DNA from: an uncultured Clostridiaceae bacterium
GTDB lineage: Bacteria; Bacillota; Clostridia; Lachnospirales; Lachnospiraceae
DNA: 14,710 bases
Reading direction: 5' to 3'
Assembly (NCBI GenBank): GCA_902477765.1
Contig: CABSIM010000051.1
Span: 1-14,710 of the forward strand
The first letter of the stretch is position 1; each line of letters begins with the position of its first letter. Below are positions 1-7,082 of the stretch, piece after piece. The translations under genes were made by a program, and so were the position numbers. A model generated the notes under the pieces. The model did no database searches, had not been told where the DNA came from, and saw only the letters and a program-made list of their open reading frames with translations.

Positions 1-382
1 TCATTTTTCCGGCTATGTGGGTGGTTTTCCCGCCGGGAGCCGCACAGAGATCCAGAAGGATTTCTCCCGGCTGCGGACAGAATGTCTCGGCTGCCGCCAT
101 GGCACTGGGTTCCTGGATATAATAAACTCCCGCTTCATGAAACGGATGCTTTCCGGGTTTCAGAGAGTCCTCATAATAATACCCTTCTTCCGTCCAGGGG
201 ATCTTCTGGGAATTTTCCAGGTTTTCCGGCATCTTCATACCTGTCTTTACCGGATTGAGCCTGAGACCGTATTTTCTTTCTTCTCCATAACTGGAAAAAA
301 ACTCCTCTGCCTCACTGCCCAGAAGTCTTTCCATTTTTTTTATAAATTCCTCAGGAAGTCCGTATTCCTCTGTCTTTTCCAT
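1..382 (-). CDS. RsmB/RsmF-type (NOP2/Sun) 16S rRNA m5C methyltransferase, N-terminal part
   Basis: Partial: the C-terminal part lies beyond the left edge. Read on the minus strand, the visible part has a short N-terminal helical region (GLPEEFIKKMERLLG), then GLRLNPVK, then GVYYIQEPSAM, and then SAM-binding motif I DLCAAPGGKTT close to the window edge. This order is characteristic of the NOP2/Sun family of RNA cytosine-5 methyltransferases, which use S-adenosylmethionine. The two catalytic cysteines of the family would lie outside the window and cannot be checked. I chose the ATG at 382 because AGGAG sits 9 nt before it. An in-frame ATG at 427 would add 15 residues but has only a weak ribosome site. 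The gene diverges from the membrane protein at 472. The family call is firm, but the exact rRNA target is not. Confidence 0.85.
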   Translation of the reverse strand, partial: MEKTEEYGLPEEFIKKMERLLGSEAEEFFSSYGEERKYGLRLNPVKTGMKMPENLENSQKIPWTEEGYYYEDSLKPGKHPFHEAGVYYIQEPSAMAAAETFCPQPGEILLDLCAAPGGKTTHIAGKM

Positions 383-471
383 CTCTTCGTACTCCTGTAT
401 ACAGTATTTTCCTTTTTCATCCGGCATAATCTGCCTGACTGCTGTCCACGCTAAGTCCAGGAGGCCGATCT

Positions 472-1050
472 ATGCTGAATTTTTTTTCATGGTTTCTGGT
501 TCCTTTTCTGACTGTGTGCATCGCCGGAACCGGGGACTGGACAAAAACCAATTTTTCCGTGGAAGGAAGCCGTCCGCCCGGCCAGCTGTTTCTGATTCTC
601 TGGGGGCTGACTGCAGGCGGCCACTTTTATCTCCTGCTTCGCAGAACCATGGAAGTCATGCCGGAATCTTTCTCCGGAAAAAAGCCGGTCCGGACAGCAC
701 GCATCTGCGGGCTGCTGCTTGCAGTCTCTGTTCTGCTCCCCTATCTTCCGGAACAGGCGCCTTTCGCTGCTGCCGTTCATGTGGCATGTGCATTTCTGGC
801 GTCTGCAGTCCTTTATCTGCTTCTGGTTTTTCTGGCATTCCGGATGTATTTTACGGATCCGGACAGATGGCGTCTCCGGACGGCCGTACTGCTTTCTGCC
901 CTTCCTGTCTGTCTGGCCCTTTTCCTGCAGGCGCAGGGAATCATCTCCAGCTCCCTTGAAGTGTTTTTCACCATCTTCTGCTGCATATGGCTCAACCGGT
1001 TCTATCATGCACTGCGCCGGTCCGGGCTTTTTCCTTTTCCTCAGCCCTGA
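472..1050 (+). CDS. Putative six-span integral membrane protein, function unknown
   Basis: A 192-residue, strongly hydrophobic protein. I see about six membrane segments, near residues 2-20, 37-57, 76-92, 97-125, 137-155 and 158-176, joined by short basic loops (RRT, RTAR, RWRLRT, RRS). The loop after the first span contains GTGDWTKTNFSVEGS, which resembles DUF998-like small membrane proteins of clostridia, but this is only an impression. The start is well supported: AGGAGG at 459-464 lies 7 nt before the ATG. A CATAAT at 425-430 could be a -10 box, but no good -35 accompanies it. The last 10 bases overlap the 3' end of the convergent GIY-YIG gene. No function can be assigned. Confidence 0.75.
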   Translation: MLNFFSWFLVPFLTVCIAGTGDWTKTNFSVEGSRPPGQLFLILWGLTAGGHFYLLLRRTMEVMPESFSGKKPVRTARICGLLLAVSVLLPYLPEQAPFAAAVHVACAFLASAVLYLLLVFLAFRMYFTDPDRWRLRTAVLLSALPVCLALFLQAQGIISSSLEVFFTIFCCIWLNRFYHALRRSGLFPFPQP

Positions 1051-1307
1051 GAATTTCCCGGCCAGTTTTCCACAAGTTTCAGCTTTTCCTTCCTTGAAAG
1101 CTGTTTTATGGCCCATTCCCGTTTCATGGCTTCTTCTCTGGTGGGATATACTTCATAGTAAACCAGTTCCACCGGCCGTCGGCTTCTGGTATATCCGGCT
1201 CCTTTTCCTGCATTGTGGGTCTTCACCCGTTCCTCCAGCCGGTTTGTCCAGCCGCAGTACAGGGACCCGTCCGAACATTTCAGCAGATATGTGTAATTCT
1301 TTTCCAT
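1041..1307 (-). CDS. GIY-YIG nuclease-superfamily protein (UPF0213/YhbQ-like)
   Basis: An 88-residue single-domain protein, the usual length for stand-alone UPF0213 proteins. The GIY-YIG core is represented by TYLLKCSDGSLYCGWTN (residues 6-22). Arg27, His31 and Glu64 (in MKREWAIKQLSRKEKL) sit where the catalytic Arg, His and metal-binding Glu of the fold are expected. GIY-YIG domains cut or nick DNA; bacterial UPF0213 members are poorly characterised, with proposed roles in DNA repair. There is no clear ribosome site before the ATG, and the U-tract of the preceding gene's terminator ends only a few bases upstream, so expression may be low or depend on read-through. The 3' end overlaps the convergent membrane-protein gene by 10 bases. 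Confidence 0.88.
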   Translation of the reverse strand: MEKNYTYLLKCSDGSLYCGWTNRLEERVKTHNAGKGAGYTRSRRPVELVYYEVYPTREEAMKREWAIKQLSRKEKLKLVENWPGNSQG

Positions 1308-1313
1308 AATCTG

Positions 1314-1357
1314 AAAAAGGCACTGCCATCCAGACCTTACCGGTCTCTGGCAGCGCC
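1314..1357 (-). terminator. Rho-independent terminator of the DUF6465 gene
   Basis: On the minus strand, GGCGCTGCCA pairs with TGGCAGTGCC (10 pairs, one G-U), and an inner AGACC/GGTCT stem caps the hairpin. It is followed directly by TTTTT (1318-1314). It lies about 20 nt after the DUF6465 stop codon and ends only 6 nt before the GIY-YIG start codon. Confidence 0.85.
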
Positions 1358-1377
1358 CTGTTCCTTTCTTCTACCGC

Positions 1378-1731
1378 TTAAAGTTCAATTCTGAAATCAT
1401 CGGAACCGGTTCCGTTGATCACATAATATGCAACATTTTCTTCCGGTTTCAGATAGATTTCAACAGTCTTGATATCGGATGCCTTGTTTCCAAGATCCAC
1501 ATATGCTTTCTTTGCCGCATCCAACAGTTCTTTTTCCGTATATTCTTTTCCGGCATACTGAACATAGAGGGTGCTCTTGACCGCAGCTTCTTTCTTCACC
1601 GTTGTTTTCTTTTTCGGAGCAGCGGCAGTTTCCTTCTTTCCTGCTGCCTTCTTATCAACAACTGGTTCTGCAGCCTTGCCTGCCGTCTTCTTCTCCGCCG
1701 CATCAACAGTTACTTTTTTTGTTGCTACCAT
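1378..1731 (-). CDS. DUF6465 family protein with Ala/Lys-rich N-terminal tail
   Basis: A 117-residue protein in two parts. Residues 1-52 are a low-complexity Ala/Lys/Thr tail with repeats such as KKAAGKKETAAAPKKK, resembling histone-H1-like tails and probably unstructured. Residues 53-117 form a compact domain (STLYVQYAGKEYTEKELLDAAKKAY, then VEIYLKPEENVAYYVING) that I recognise as DUF6465, a family seen in Lachnospiraceae with no known function. The basic tail suggests nucleic-acid or polyanion binding, which is inference. AGGAGG lies 11 nt before the ATG. The gene has its own perfect sigma-A promoter, a roughly 138-nt structured leader and a strong terminator, so it is a well-expressed single-gene unit. 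Confidence 0.88.
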   Translation of the reverse strand: MVATKKVTVDAAEKKTAGKAAEPVVDKKAAGKKETAAAPKKKTTVKKEAAVKSTLYVQYAGKEYTEKELLDAAKKAYVDLGNKASDIKTVEIYLKPEENVAYYVINGTGSDDFRIEL

Positions 1732-1869
1732 ACTATAATCTTCCTCCTAAAATTCATTCCATCCCGGTAACTTCCCAAGCTGTCCCTTTTTCTGAAACCC
1801 TGCTGTCGTTCTATGCGGTTTCCCCATGAAACCGGCCTATGTCCGGGCGTCTTCTGCCCCGGACCAATC
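1732..1869 (-). promoter_or_regulatory. Structured 5' leader of the DUF6465 gene
   Basis: About 138 nt separate the predicted transcription start from the ATG. Two hairpins lie near the 5' end: GTCCGGG/CCCGGAC (1841-1864) and CGGTTTC/GAAACCG with a 5-nt loop (1816-1834). A second GGTTTC at 1794-1799 could compete for the same GAAACC, giving two mutually exclusive pairings. I recognise no known riboswitch or protein-autoregulation motif, so the regulatory role is inference. Confidence 0.4.
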
Positions 1870-1875
1870 GATGGA

Positions 1876-1904
1876 ATTATAAGCCTTCCGCCGTTTTTTG
1901 TCAA
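1876..1904 (-). promoter_or_regulatory. Consensus sigma-A promoter for the DUF6465 gene
   Basis: On the minus strand, TTGACA (1904-1899) and TATAAT (1881-1876) are separated by exactly 17 bases. Both hexamers match the consensus fully. The predicted transcription start is near 1869. The stretch between here and the DUF5722 stop at 1958 holds no clear terminator. Confidence 0.9.
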
Positions 1905-1957
1905 TAAAATCAACGGTTTTCCACACTTTCACCAATTTTGGAAGAAGATTTTATCCT

Positions 1958-3619
1958 TTATTGTTCCAATTTAAAGCCCGGAATCACATCGCTCCAGTTT
2001 TCAATTCCGATGATTTCCTTGGCGAATTCCGTATACTTCAGAGACTTATTGGTATCAATGTATTTGAATACCTCATAAATGTTCTTCGGCATCACTGCAA
2101 TGACTTTATCCGGTCTGGACATGTCTACGGTCCACAGTCCGAACGCACAGGACGTATTGACCTCTGTGATGGAATCCACCTGACGGTTCAGAATAAAGGC
2201 GTCAATATAGGGATTGCTGTCCACCAGATAGTAGGCATATGCATAGGCCGCCGCCTGTATGTCATATACCGGTCCCCTGGAAGCACTCTGGGAAGTAAAG
2301 CCTTCTTCAGAAAGTATGATATGCCGTACCTGACCGTCTGCAGTCAGAAGCTCCGGTCTCTGGAAGTAATCCGTCAGCACATTCAGATTTTTGAAATTCA
2401 CCACCGGGGAATCTGCAGTGTCATTGACCATTCCTGTCTGATCGTCATCCCAGAATTCCGGCTCCACCATAGGATACGGATAAGGATGATAGGCCAGTCC
2501 CCAGTCAATATTTCCCTCTGAACGGATTCCCTGATTGAACAGGTCAATAAAGTCCCTGGCGGCATACTGAAGATCCGTATTGGTCTTCACCCATTCATAA
2601 TCGGTCGAAAAATATACACGCGCATTCTGGCTGTGGCTCTTAATGGCCGTATATGCCACCCGGAAACATTTCTCATACAGTTTTGTATAGGATGCCAGGT
2701 CCATGGGACCTACATAGTTCCAGTTTTTGTTGTTGTTGATTTCGTTGCCCACGATCCAGTTGGATACGCGTCCGTAATCATAATTGCTTCCGGAGTACCG
2801 CTCTGCCATAAAGGAAAACAGCGCTCTTGTGGCCTCGTAGCCTTCCGGCGTCTCCACATTGAACCCGTAATAATAAGCGTCTGCCGTCTGGGTTACTCCT
2901 GGGTGCACCAGTTCTGTCTTGTCAGGATTCCATCCGTTCAGAAGAATGGCTGTCACCACAATTCCCTTGGCCGAAAAGGAACTGATCATCTTGTCGTAGC
3001 TTGCGATCAGATCTTCATTGAAATAGTATGTGGTCCCGTTGTAATCATATGCCAGATTGCCGCCCCAGAGATGATGATAAGGGATATTGATGGTGGTATG
3101 CTTGACTCCCAGGTTCATGGCATCTCCCAGCATGTCAAGTTCGATGAGCAGTCCCTTTTTGCTCTGTGCCTCGGGAAACGGCTCCGTATATGACGCCATG
3201 GCTTCCGGATTGGTCACATAAATGGGATTGCTGATTTCCCGGTAGGTATCCCCGGTTTTCAGCGCCACCACAAATCTGGAATACAGTCTGGAATCTGCCG
3301 GATCGCCGCTGTAGGGAACTGTAAAGGAAATTTCCCCGCTTTTGTCACACCACGATACGTAATCCGTACGGCTTCCGATTCCTGTCTCATAGGGATGAAG
3401 TTCAAAGAGATAGTAATAGCCGTCATCCGCAGTCTCTCCTTCTGCCAGAGCGCCTTCCGTGGCCGTACCGGTCACAACGATGCTGTTTTTGTTCTCCACC
3501 CTGCAGGAGGAAAGAGATGCGCTGTCATATGCAAAACTGGTCATTCCGCCAAACGCCAGAGCACTCAGGATACCCAGGAGAACCGCCGCGCCTTTCCGGA
3601 ATATATTTCTTTTTTTCAT
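1958..3619 (-). CDS. Secreted DUF5722 protein, glycosidase-like TIM barrel
   Basis: A 553-residue exported protein. The signal peptide is MKKRNIFRKG, then a hydrophobic core (about residues 11-25), then SFA before Tyr31, a good signal peptidase I site. Residues about 35-140 look like a beta-rich N-terminal domain. The rest resembles DUF5722, whose barrel shares features with clan GH-A glycosidases. WIVGNEINNN places Asn292-Glu293 at the usual acid/base position, HIILSEEGF gives Glu438/Glu439 as candidate nucleophile, and AYHPYPYP provides a conserved His. It therefore probably acts on an extracellular glycan, but the substrate is unknown. I chose this ATG because AGGA lies about 6 nt upstream and the signal peptide starts there; two longer in-frame starts (3625, 3673) are less likely. 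I see no anchor, sortase signal or carbohydrate-binding repeat. It appears to be transcribed alone. Confidence 0.85.
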   Translation of the reverse strand: MKKRNIFRKGAAVLLGILSALAFGGMTSFAYDSASLSSCRVENKNSIVVTGTATEGALAEGETADDGYYYLFELHPYETGIGSRTDYVSWCDKSGEISFTVPYSGDPADSRLYSRFVVALKTGDTYREISNPIYVTNPEAMASYTEPFPEAQSKKGLLIELDMLGDAMNLGVKHTTINIPYHHLWGGNLAYDYNGTTYYFNEDLIASYDKMISSFSAKGIVVTAILLNGWNPDKTELVHPGVTQTADAYYYGFNVETPEGYEATRALFSFMAERYSGSNYDYGRVSNWIVGNEINNNKNWNYVGPMDLASYTKLYEKCFRVAYTAIKSHSQNARVYFSTDYEWVKTNTDLQYAARDFIDLFNQGIRSEGNIDWGLAYHPYPYPMVEPEFWDDDQTGMVNDTADSPVVNFKNLNVLTDYFQRPELLTADGQVRHIILSEEGFTSQSASRGPVYDIQAAAYAYAYYLVDSNPYIDAFILNRQVDSITEVNTSCAFGLWTVDMSRPDKVIAVMPKNIYEVFKYIDTNKSLKYTEFAKEIIGIENWSDVIPGFKLEQ

Positions 3620-3655
3620 AATCATTCCTGCCTTTCCATTTTCCGTCTGTGAGAA

Positions 3656-3664
3656 ATTATAGCA
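3656..3664 (-). promoter_or_regulatory. Extended -10 promoter for the DUF5722 gene
   Basis: On the minus strand TGCTATAAT is an extended -10 element (TG-n-TATAAT), giving a leader of about 30 nt before the ATG at 3619. No recognisable -35 hexamer lies at the right distance, which fits an extended -10 promoter or one needing an activator. Confidence 0.65.
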
Positions 3665-3679
3665 AACCACCATTAAAAA

Positions 3680-3708
3680 TTGCTTATGTTATCTTTACGT
3701 TTTGCTTA
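3680..3708 (-). repeat. Two TAAGCAA direct repeats upstream of the DUF5722 promoter
   Basis: On the minus strand TAAGCAA occurs at 3708-3702 and 3686-3680, 22 bp apart, about two helical turns. The proximal copy sits where the -35 box would be. A third copy lies at 4511-4517, upstream of the pdaA-like gene. They could be activator sites; the binding protein is unknown. Confidence 0.35.
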
Positions 3709-3741
3709 CAAATTTTTCCCGGCTGCCGCAGGTTTACCGGA

Positions 3742-4362
3742 TTACAGAAAAAGAGCCGCCAGAAATGATGCGGCATTGGCCGCAAGGTGAAACAGGACCG
3801 GTGCCTTCACGGTCTGGGTTTTTTCCATGGAAAAAGCCAGAAGAAGTCCCATAAGGAACGCATAAATGCCCTGAGCCGGGTTCCAGTGAAAAACGCCGAA
3901 AAGAGCGGCCGTTATGATTCCCGCCGCCGCCGGGCTCACCAGTTCCTTGAATCTCTGATACAGAACCCCCCGGAAAAACAGCTCCTCCAGCAGAGGAGAT
4001 GACACAAAAAGCACCACAATCTGCAGCCATCTTTCTCCTGCCAGAAGGCTGCCGGAAGCGGCATCATAACCCGGAATCCGGAGCACCTCCATAAGTCCTG
4101 AAAGAACCAGTGCGGAAACCGCCCCTCCTGCGGCCGTTATACATGCTGTCTTCAGATTCCAGACCGGCTTCGACCGGAAAACGGCATCTTCCCTGTAAAA
4201 AAGAATCAGAACCGGCACCGCCGCCACAGAGCGGAACAAGGTATCCCAGAGCACGACCGCTTCACCGAAGATGGTCGTTTCAGACAGCGGAATTTCAATC
4301 AGGCACGCCACTGCCAGGCAGAAGAACACCGGCACCATGATCCTTCGTATTCGTATTCTCAT
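3742..4362 (-). CDS. CPBP family intramembrane glutamic metalloprotease (Abi/CAAX type)
   Basis: A 206-residue polytopic membrane protein. The three CPBP motifs are all present and in order: EELFFRG (Glu126, Glu127, Arg131), FGVFHWN (Phe155, His159) and HLAANAAS (His192, Asn196). These are the catalytic and metal-binding positions of the Rce1/CPBP fold. Hydrophobic stretches near residues 8-26, 45-56, 73-90, 112-123, 145-158, 164-177 and 187-205 fit about seven or eight spans. Bacterial members include bacteriocin self-immunity proteins and proteases acting on membrane peptides. No bacteriocin gene is visible nearby, so the substrate is open. GGAGG lies 7 nt before the ATG. The gene precedes the DUF5722 gene on the same strand, but that gene has its own promoter. 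Confidence 0.9.
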   Translation of the reverse strand: MRIRIRRIMVPVFFCLAVACLIEIPLSETTIFGEAVVLWDTLFRSVAAVPVLILFYREDAVFRSKPVWNLKTACITAAGGAVSALVLSGLMEVLRIPGYDAASGSLLAGERWLQIVVLFVSSPLLEELFFRGVLYQRFKELVSPAAAGIITAALFGVFHWNPAQGIYAFLMGLLLAFSMEKTQTVKAPVLFHLAANAASFLAALFL

Positions 4363-4473
4363 TCTGTATCCTCCATTTCAGGCTCTTCCCGGTCCTCTGT
4401 GCTGCTGCCGGCCGGACCTTTTTCAGACAGATTTTTCTGAACCTGCTGTTCTGAAACTGAAAGAACCGTCCCC

Positions 4474-4482
4474 AGTATATCA
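4474..4482 (-). promoter_or_regulatory. Possible extended -10 promoter for the CPBP protease gene
   Basis: TGATATACT on the minus strand matches TG-n-TATAAT at all but one position, and would give a leader of about 105 nt. There is no good -35. The remainder of the divergent gap 4363-4605 is AT-rich near 4500-4520 and holds no other element I can support. Confidence 0.4.
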
Positions 4483-4605
4483 CATGGAAGCTGCCGGTAT
4501 TTATTAAATTTTGCTTAAATCCGCTCTGCCCTTTCTTTTCTCCGTCTCTTCCCGGGAATTCTGCCGGGCTCTGCGGTATATATATATCAAAAACGGGAAA
4601 TTCTT

Positions 4606-5424
4606 ATGTCCATATTGTCTGGAAAGAAACTGAAAAATACCGCCGCTGTGCTGACACTTTTTGCCCTGTCCTTTGCCTGCGGCCATGCCGGTGCCGCATG
4701 GATCCAGAATCATGCCGCCGTCACTGCCTCTTCCGAAGGGAACTGGGGACTCAGCTTTCAGCAGGAAGGGCAGCCGCCGGTGGCCAACGCTACCGCAGAT
4801 GAACTGGCAGAATTCAATGCTTTCTATTCCGGAAACACGGATGAGAAAATTCTGTATCTGACTTTCGACGCGGGATATGAAAACGGAAACACGGAAGCCA
4901 TTCTGGATGCCCTGAAAAAGCACAATGTCCCGGCAGCCTTCTTTCTTGTGGGCAACTATCTGGAAACCAGCCCGGAACTGGTAAAGCGCATGCTGGCGGA
5001 GGGACATATTGTGGGGAATCATACCTATCATCATCCGGACATGTCAAAAATTTCCACGGAAGAGGCTTTCCGGAAAGAACTGACCGACCTGGAGGATCTG
5101 TTCCTGGAAGTCACAGGCGAAACCATGCCGAAATATTACCGGCCGCCTCAGGGAAAATACAGCATTTCCAATCTGCAGATGGCAAAGGATCTGGGCTATC
5201 AGACTTTTTTCTGGAGTCTCGCCTATGTGGACTGGTATCAGGATAAGCAGCCCACCCATGAAGAAGCCTTCCAGAAGCTTCTCGGCCGCATCCACCCCGG
5301 CGCCATCGTCCTGCTTCACAGCACCTCGTCCACCAACGCGGAAATCCTGGATGAACTGCTGACCCGCTGGGAAGAAATGGGGTACAGCTTCGGCTCTCTT
5401 GACTCCCTGGCAGATGAGGTCTGA
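4606..5424 (+). CDS. pdaA: PdaA-like polysaccharide deacetylase (N-acetylmuramic acid deacetylase)
   Basis: A 272-residue protein with an N-terminal hydrophobic export segment (residues about 12-31) and a NodB deacetylase domain from about 82. The motifs in order are TFDAGYENG (Asp88 catalytic base, residues 86-94), GNHTYHHPD (metal ligands His139 and His143), RPPQGKYS (179-186), FFWSLAYVDW (201-210) and HPGAIVLLH (His238). The YENGNTEAILDALKKH and VDW features are those of PdaA, which removes acetyl from N-acetylmuramic acid so that muramic-delta-lactam can form in spore cortex. This points to a spore-former or a descendant of one. The second metal-binding Asp of the usual TFDDG is Ala89; PdaA enzymes typically vary here. 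The ribosome site is weak (GGGA, 7 nt before the ATG). A terminator follows directly. A general peptidoglycan deacetylase is the main alternative. Confidence 0.85.
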   Translation: MSILSGKKLKNTAAVLTLFALSFACGHAGAAWIQNHAAVTASSEGNWGLSFQQEGQPPVANATADELAEFNAFYSGNTDEKILYLTFDAGYENGNTEAILDALKKHNVPAAFFLVGNYLETSPELVKRMLAEGHIVGNHTYHHPDMSKISTEEAFRKELTDLEDLFLEVTGETMPKYYRPPQGKYSISNLQMAKDLGYQTFFWSLAYVDWYQDKQPTHEEAFQKLLGRIHPGAIVLLHSTSSTNAEILDELLTRWEEMGYSFGSLDSLADEV

Positions 5425-5439
5425 CACCCGGACACAGCA

Positions 5440-5480
5440 AAACGGGAGTCTCTGAAGAGACTCCCGTTTCTTTGTTCTTT
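5440..5480. terminator. Bidirectional terminator between pdaA-like gene and hydrogenase
   Basis: A 13-bp perfect stem (5440-5452 with 5457-5469) closes a TGAA loop. On the plus strand a T-rich tail follows (TTCTTTGTTCTTT). On the minus strand the stem is followed by more T residues. It lies between two convergent stop codons and can serve both genes. Confidence 0.9.
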
Positions 5481-5483
5481 CTG

Positions 5484-7007
5484 CTATTCCACCAGTTTAT
5501 TCAGTTCCTTGACATATTCTGTCTCACTTGAAACCTTGTGATTTGCCTGAGAGGCATAGAGATTGACCGCAGCCTGGGATTTCTTGATGGGCTGCATGGT
5601 GCCGGCGCCGGCCACACATCCGCCCGGGCAGGCCATGCCTTCCAGCAGATATCCGTTATACTTCCCTGCCTTCGCAAGGGTCAGCAGTTTTCTGCATTCC
5701 TTCAGGCCTTCCGCATTGGCCACCTTGATTTCCCGGTCAGGATACTGTTCCCTGATGACATTGACCACGGATCTGGCAACTCCTCCGGCCACGGCAAAGT
5801 TTCTTCCGTCAGTGGAAGCGTCGTTGACACCTTCCGGATCTTCTTCGATGGCTGTAAGATCCACATGCTTCGCGTCAAAAATTCCGGCCATTTCCTCAAA
5901 GGTCAGGACGAAATCCACATCGCTTCTGATGTCATCTCTCATGGCTTCCAGTTTCTTCGCGGCACAGGGGCCGATAAACACCACTTTCGCCTTTTCATGC
6001 TGGCTCTTGATCAGTCTTGCGGTCAGCGTCATGGGAGTCAGGGCCATGGAAATGCATTTTGCATAGTCCGGGAACAGTTTTTTTGCCATCATGGACCAGG
6101 CCGGACAGCAGGACGTGGCCATAAACGGCAGTTTCTCCGGAACTTCTTCCACAAAGTCCGCCGCTTCCTGAGCCGCGCAGAGATCGGCTCCGATGGCCAC
6201 CTCAAACACATCGGCAAAGCCCAGCTGCTTCATGGCCGCACGGAGTTTTCCCGGCGTCACTTTGGGGCCGAACTGGCCCACAAAAGCCGGTGCAACTGCA
6301 GCATAAACCCTTTCGCCGGACTGAATGGCACGGATCACCTGAAAGATCTGAGACTTGTCGGCAATGGCACCGAACGGACAGTTCACCAGACACATTCCGC
6401 AGGATACGCACTTGTCATAATCAATGTCCGCCTTGCCGTTGGCATCTGAATGAATGGCATCCATTCCGCAGGCCGCGGCGCATGGCCTCTCCTGAATGAT
6501 AATGGCATGATAGGCACATACATCGGCACAGCGCCCGCATTTTATGCACTTCTCCGGATCAATATGGGATTTTCCGTTGGTTCTCTCCAGATGAATGGCG
6601 TCTTTGGGGCATACTTCCACGCAGGGATGCGCCAGACATCCCTGGCATCCGTCCGTGACAAAGACCCGTTTTTCATCACAGGCATTGCAGGCAAATTTGA
6701 TCACATTGATCAGCGGCGGCGTATAATATGTTTCCGCTCTGTCCGCAGCCTCAATATTATCGGACACCGGTGCCGGCTCCGCGGCACTTCTGTAGGGAAG
6801 TCCCATGGCAAGACGAAGGCGTTCGCCTACAATGGCCCTTTCCAGAAACACGTCATTCCGGAAATTTCCCACTTCGCCCGGAATGATTTTGTAGGGCAGC
6901 TCTTCAATACGTTTGTCCACCGGCCATTCTGTATGATATGCCATACGGGCCACTTCACGGAAAATCCTGTGGCGGATTTCCTGGATTCTGGTTTCCACAC
7001 CTCTCAT
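5484..7007 (-). CDS. Monomeric [FeFe] hydrogenase, group B-like, with ferredoxin-type Fe-S domains
   Basis: A 507-residue cytoplasmic iron-sulfur enzyme. The N-terminal half carries cysteine clusters: CNAC (107-110), CQGCLAHPCVEVCP (121-134), CIKCGRCADVCA (154-165), a CAAAC segment (176-180) and CVSCGMCLVNCP (200-211), fitting several [4Fe-4S] clusters. The C-terminal half holds all three H-cluster motifs: TSCCPAW (298-304, with the proton-relay Cys301), GPCAAKK (346-352) and EGMACPGGC (456-464). The GPC form of the second motif is why I call it group B-like rather than group A. Such enzymes exchange electrons between ferredoxin and H2 in fermenting anaerobes; the direction in vivo cannot be read here. 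No maturases (HydE, HydF, HydG) or partner subunits lie in the window. AGGAG lies 8 nt before the ATG, and a structured leader precedes it. Confidence 0.92.
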   Translation of the reverse strand: MRGVETRIQEIRHRIFREVARMAYHTEWPVDKRIEELPYKIIPGEVGNFRNDVFLERAIVGERLRLAMGLPYRSAAEPAPVSDNIEAADRAETYYTPPLINVIKFACNACDEKRVFVTDGCQGCLAHPCVEVCPKDAIHLERTNGKSHIDPEKCIKCGRCADVCAYHAIIIQERPCAAACGMDAIHSDANGKADIDYDKCVSCGMCLVNCPFGAIADKSQIFQVIRAIQSGERVYAAVAPAFVGQFGPKVTPGKLRAAMKQLGFADVFEVAIGADLCAAQEAADFVEEVPEKLPFMATSCCPAWSMMAKKLFPDYAKCISMALTPMTLTARLIKSQHEKAKVVFIGPCAAKKLEAMRDDIRSDVDFVLTFEEMAGIFDAKHVDLTAIEEDPEGVNDASTDGRNFAVAGGVARSVVNVIREQYPDREIKVANAEGLKECRKLLTLAKAGKYNGYLLEGMACPGGCVAGAGTMQPIKKSQAAVNLYASQANHKVSSETEYVKELNKLVE

Positions 7008-7009
7008 AT

Positions 7010-7079
7010 GAGTATCTCCTTTCCCCTGCTGATACCCTTTTGCTGCCCTTCAACGCTCCGTCATATCCCGGAGTATCAG
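7010..7079 (-). promoter_or_regulatory. Candidate structured leader of the hydrogenase gene with alternative pairings
   Basis: On the minus strand GATACTC occurs twice: in CTGATACTC (7079-7071) and between the ribosome site and ATG (7016-7010). GGGTATCAG (7037-7029) can pair with the first copy (9 pairs, one G-U) or, through GGGTATC, with the second (7 pairs, one G-U). The second pairing puts AGGAG in a 14-nt hairpin loop. CTCCG/CGGAG can form inside the first. The pairing is seen; the regulatory role is inference. Confidence 0.4.
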
Positions 7080-7082
7080 AAA

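Noticed and set aside
1898..2521. Long plus-strand open frame opposite the DUF5722 gene
   Set aside because: It is antisense to a clearly coding gene with signal peptide and catalytic motifs, has no ribosome site and no recognisable protein character.
3719..3741. Terminator after the CPBP protease gene
   Set aside because: Only a 4-bp CCGG pairing with a long loop can form; not a credible terminator.
4295..4483. Possible 62-residue minus-strand protein upstream of the CPBP gene
   Set aside because: It overlaps the CPBP start in another frame, lacks a ribosome site and shows no family features.
5538..6449. 303-codon plus-strand open frame opposite the hydrogenase gene
   Set aside because: The opposite strand encodes conserved H-cluster and ferredoxin motifs throughout; this frame is a by-product of that codon usage.
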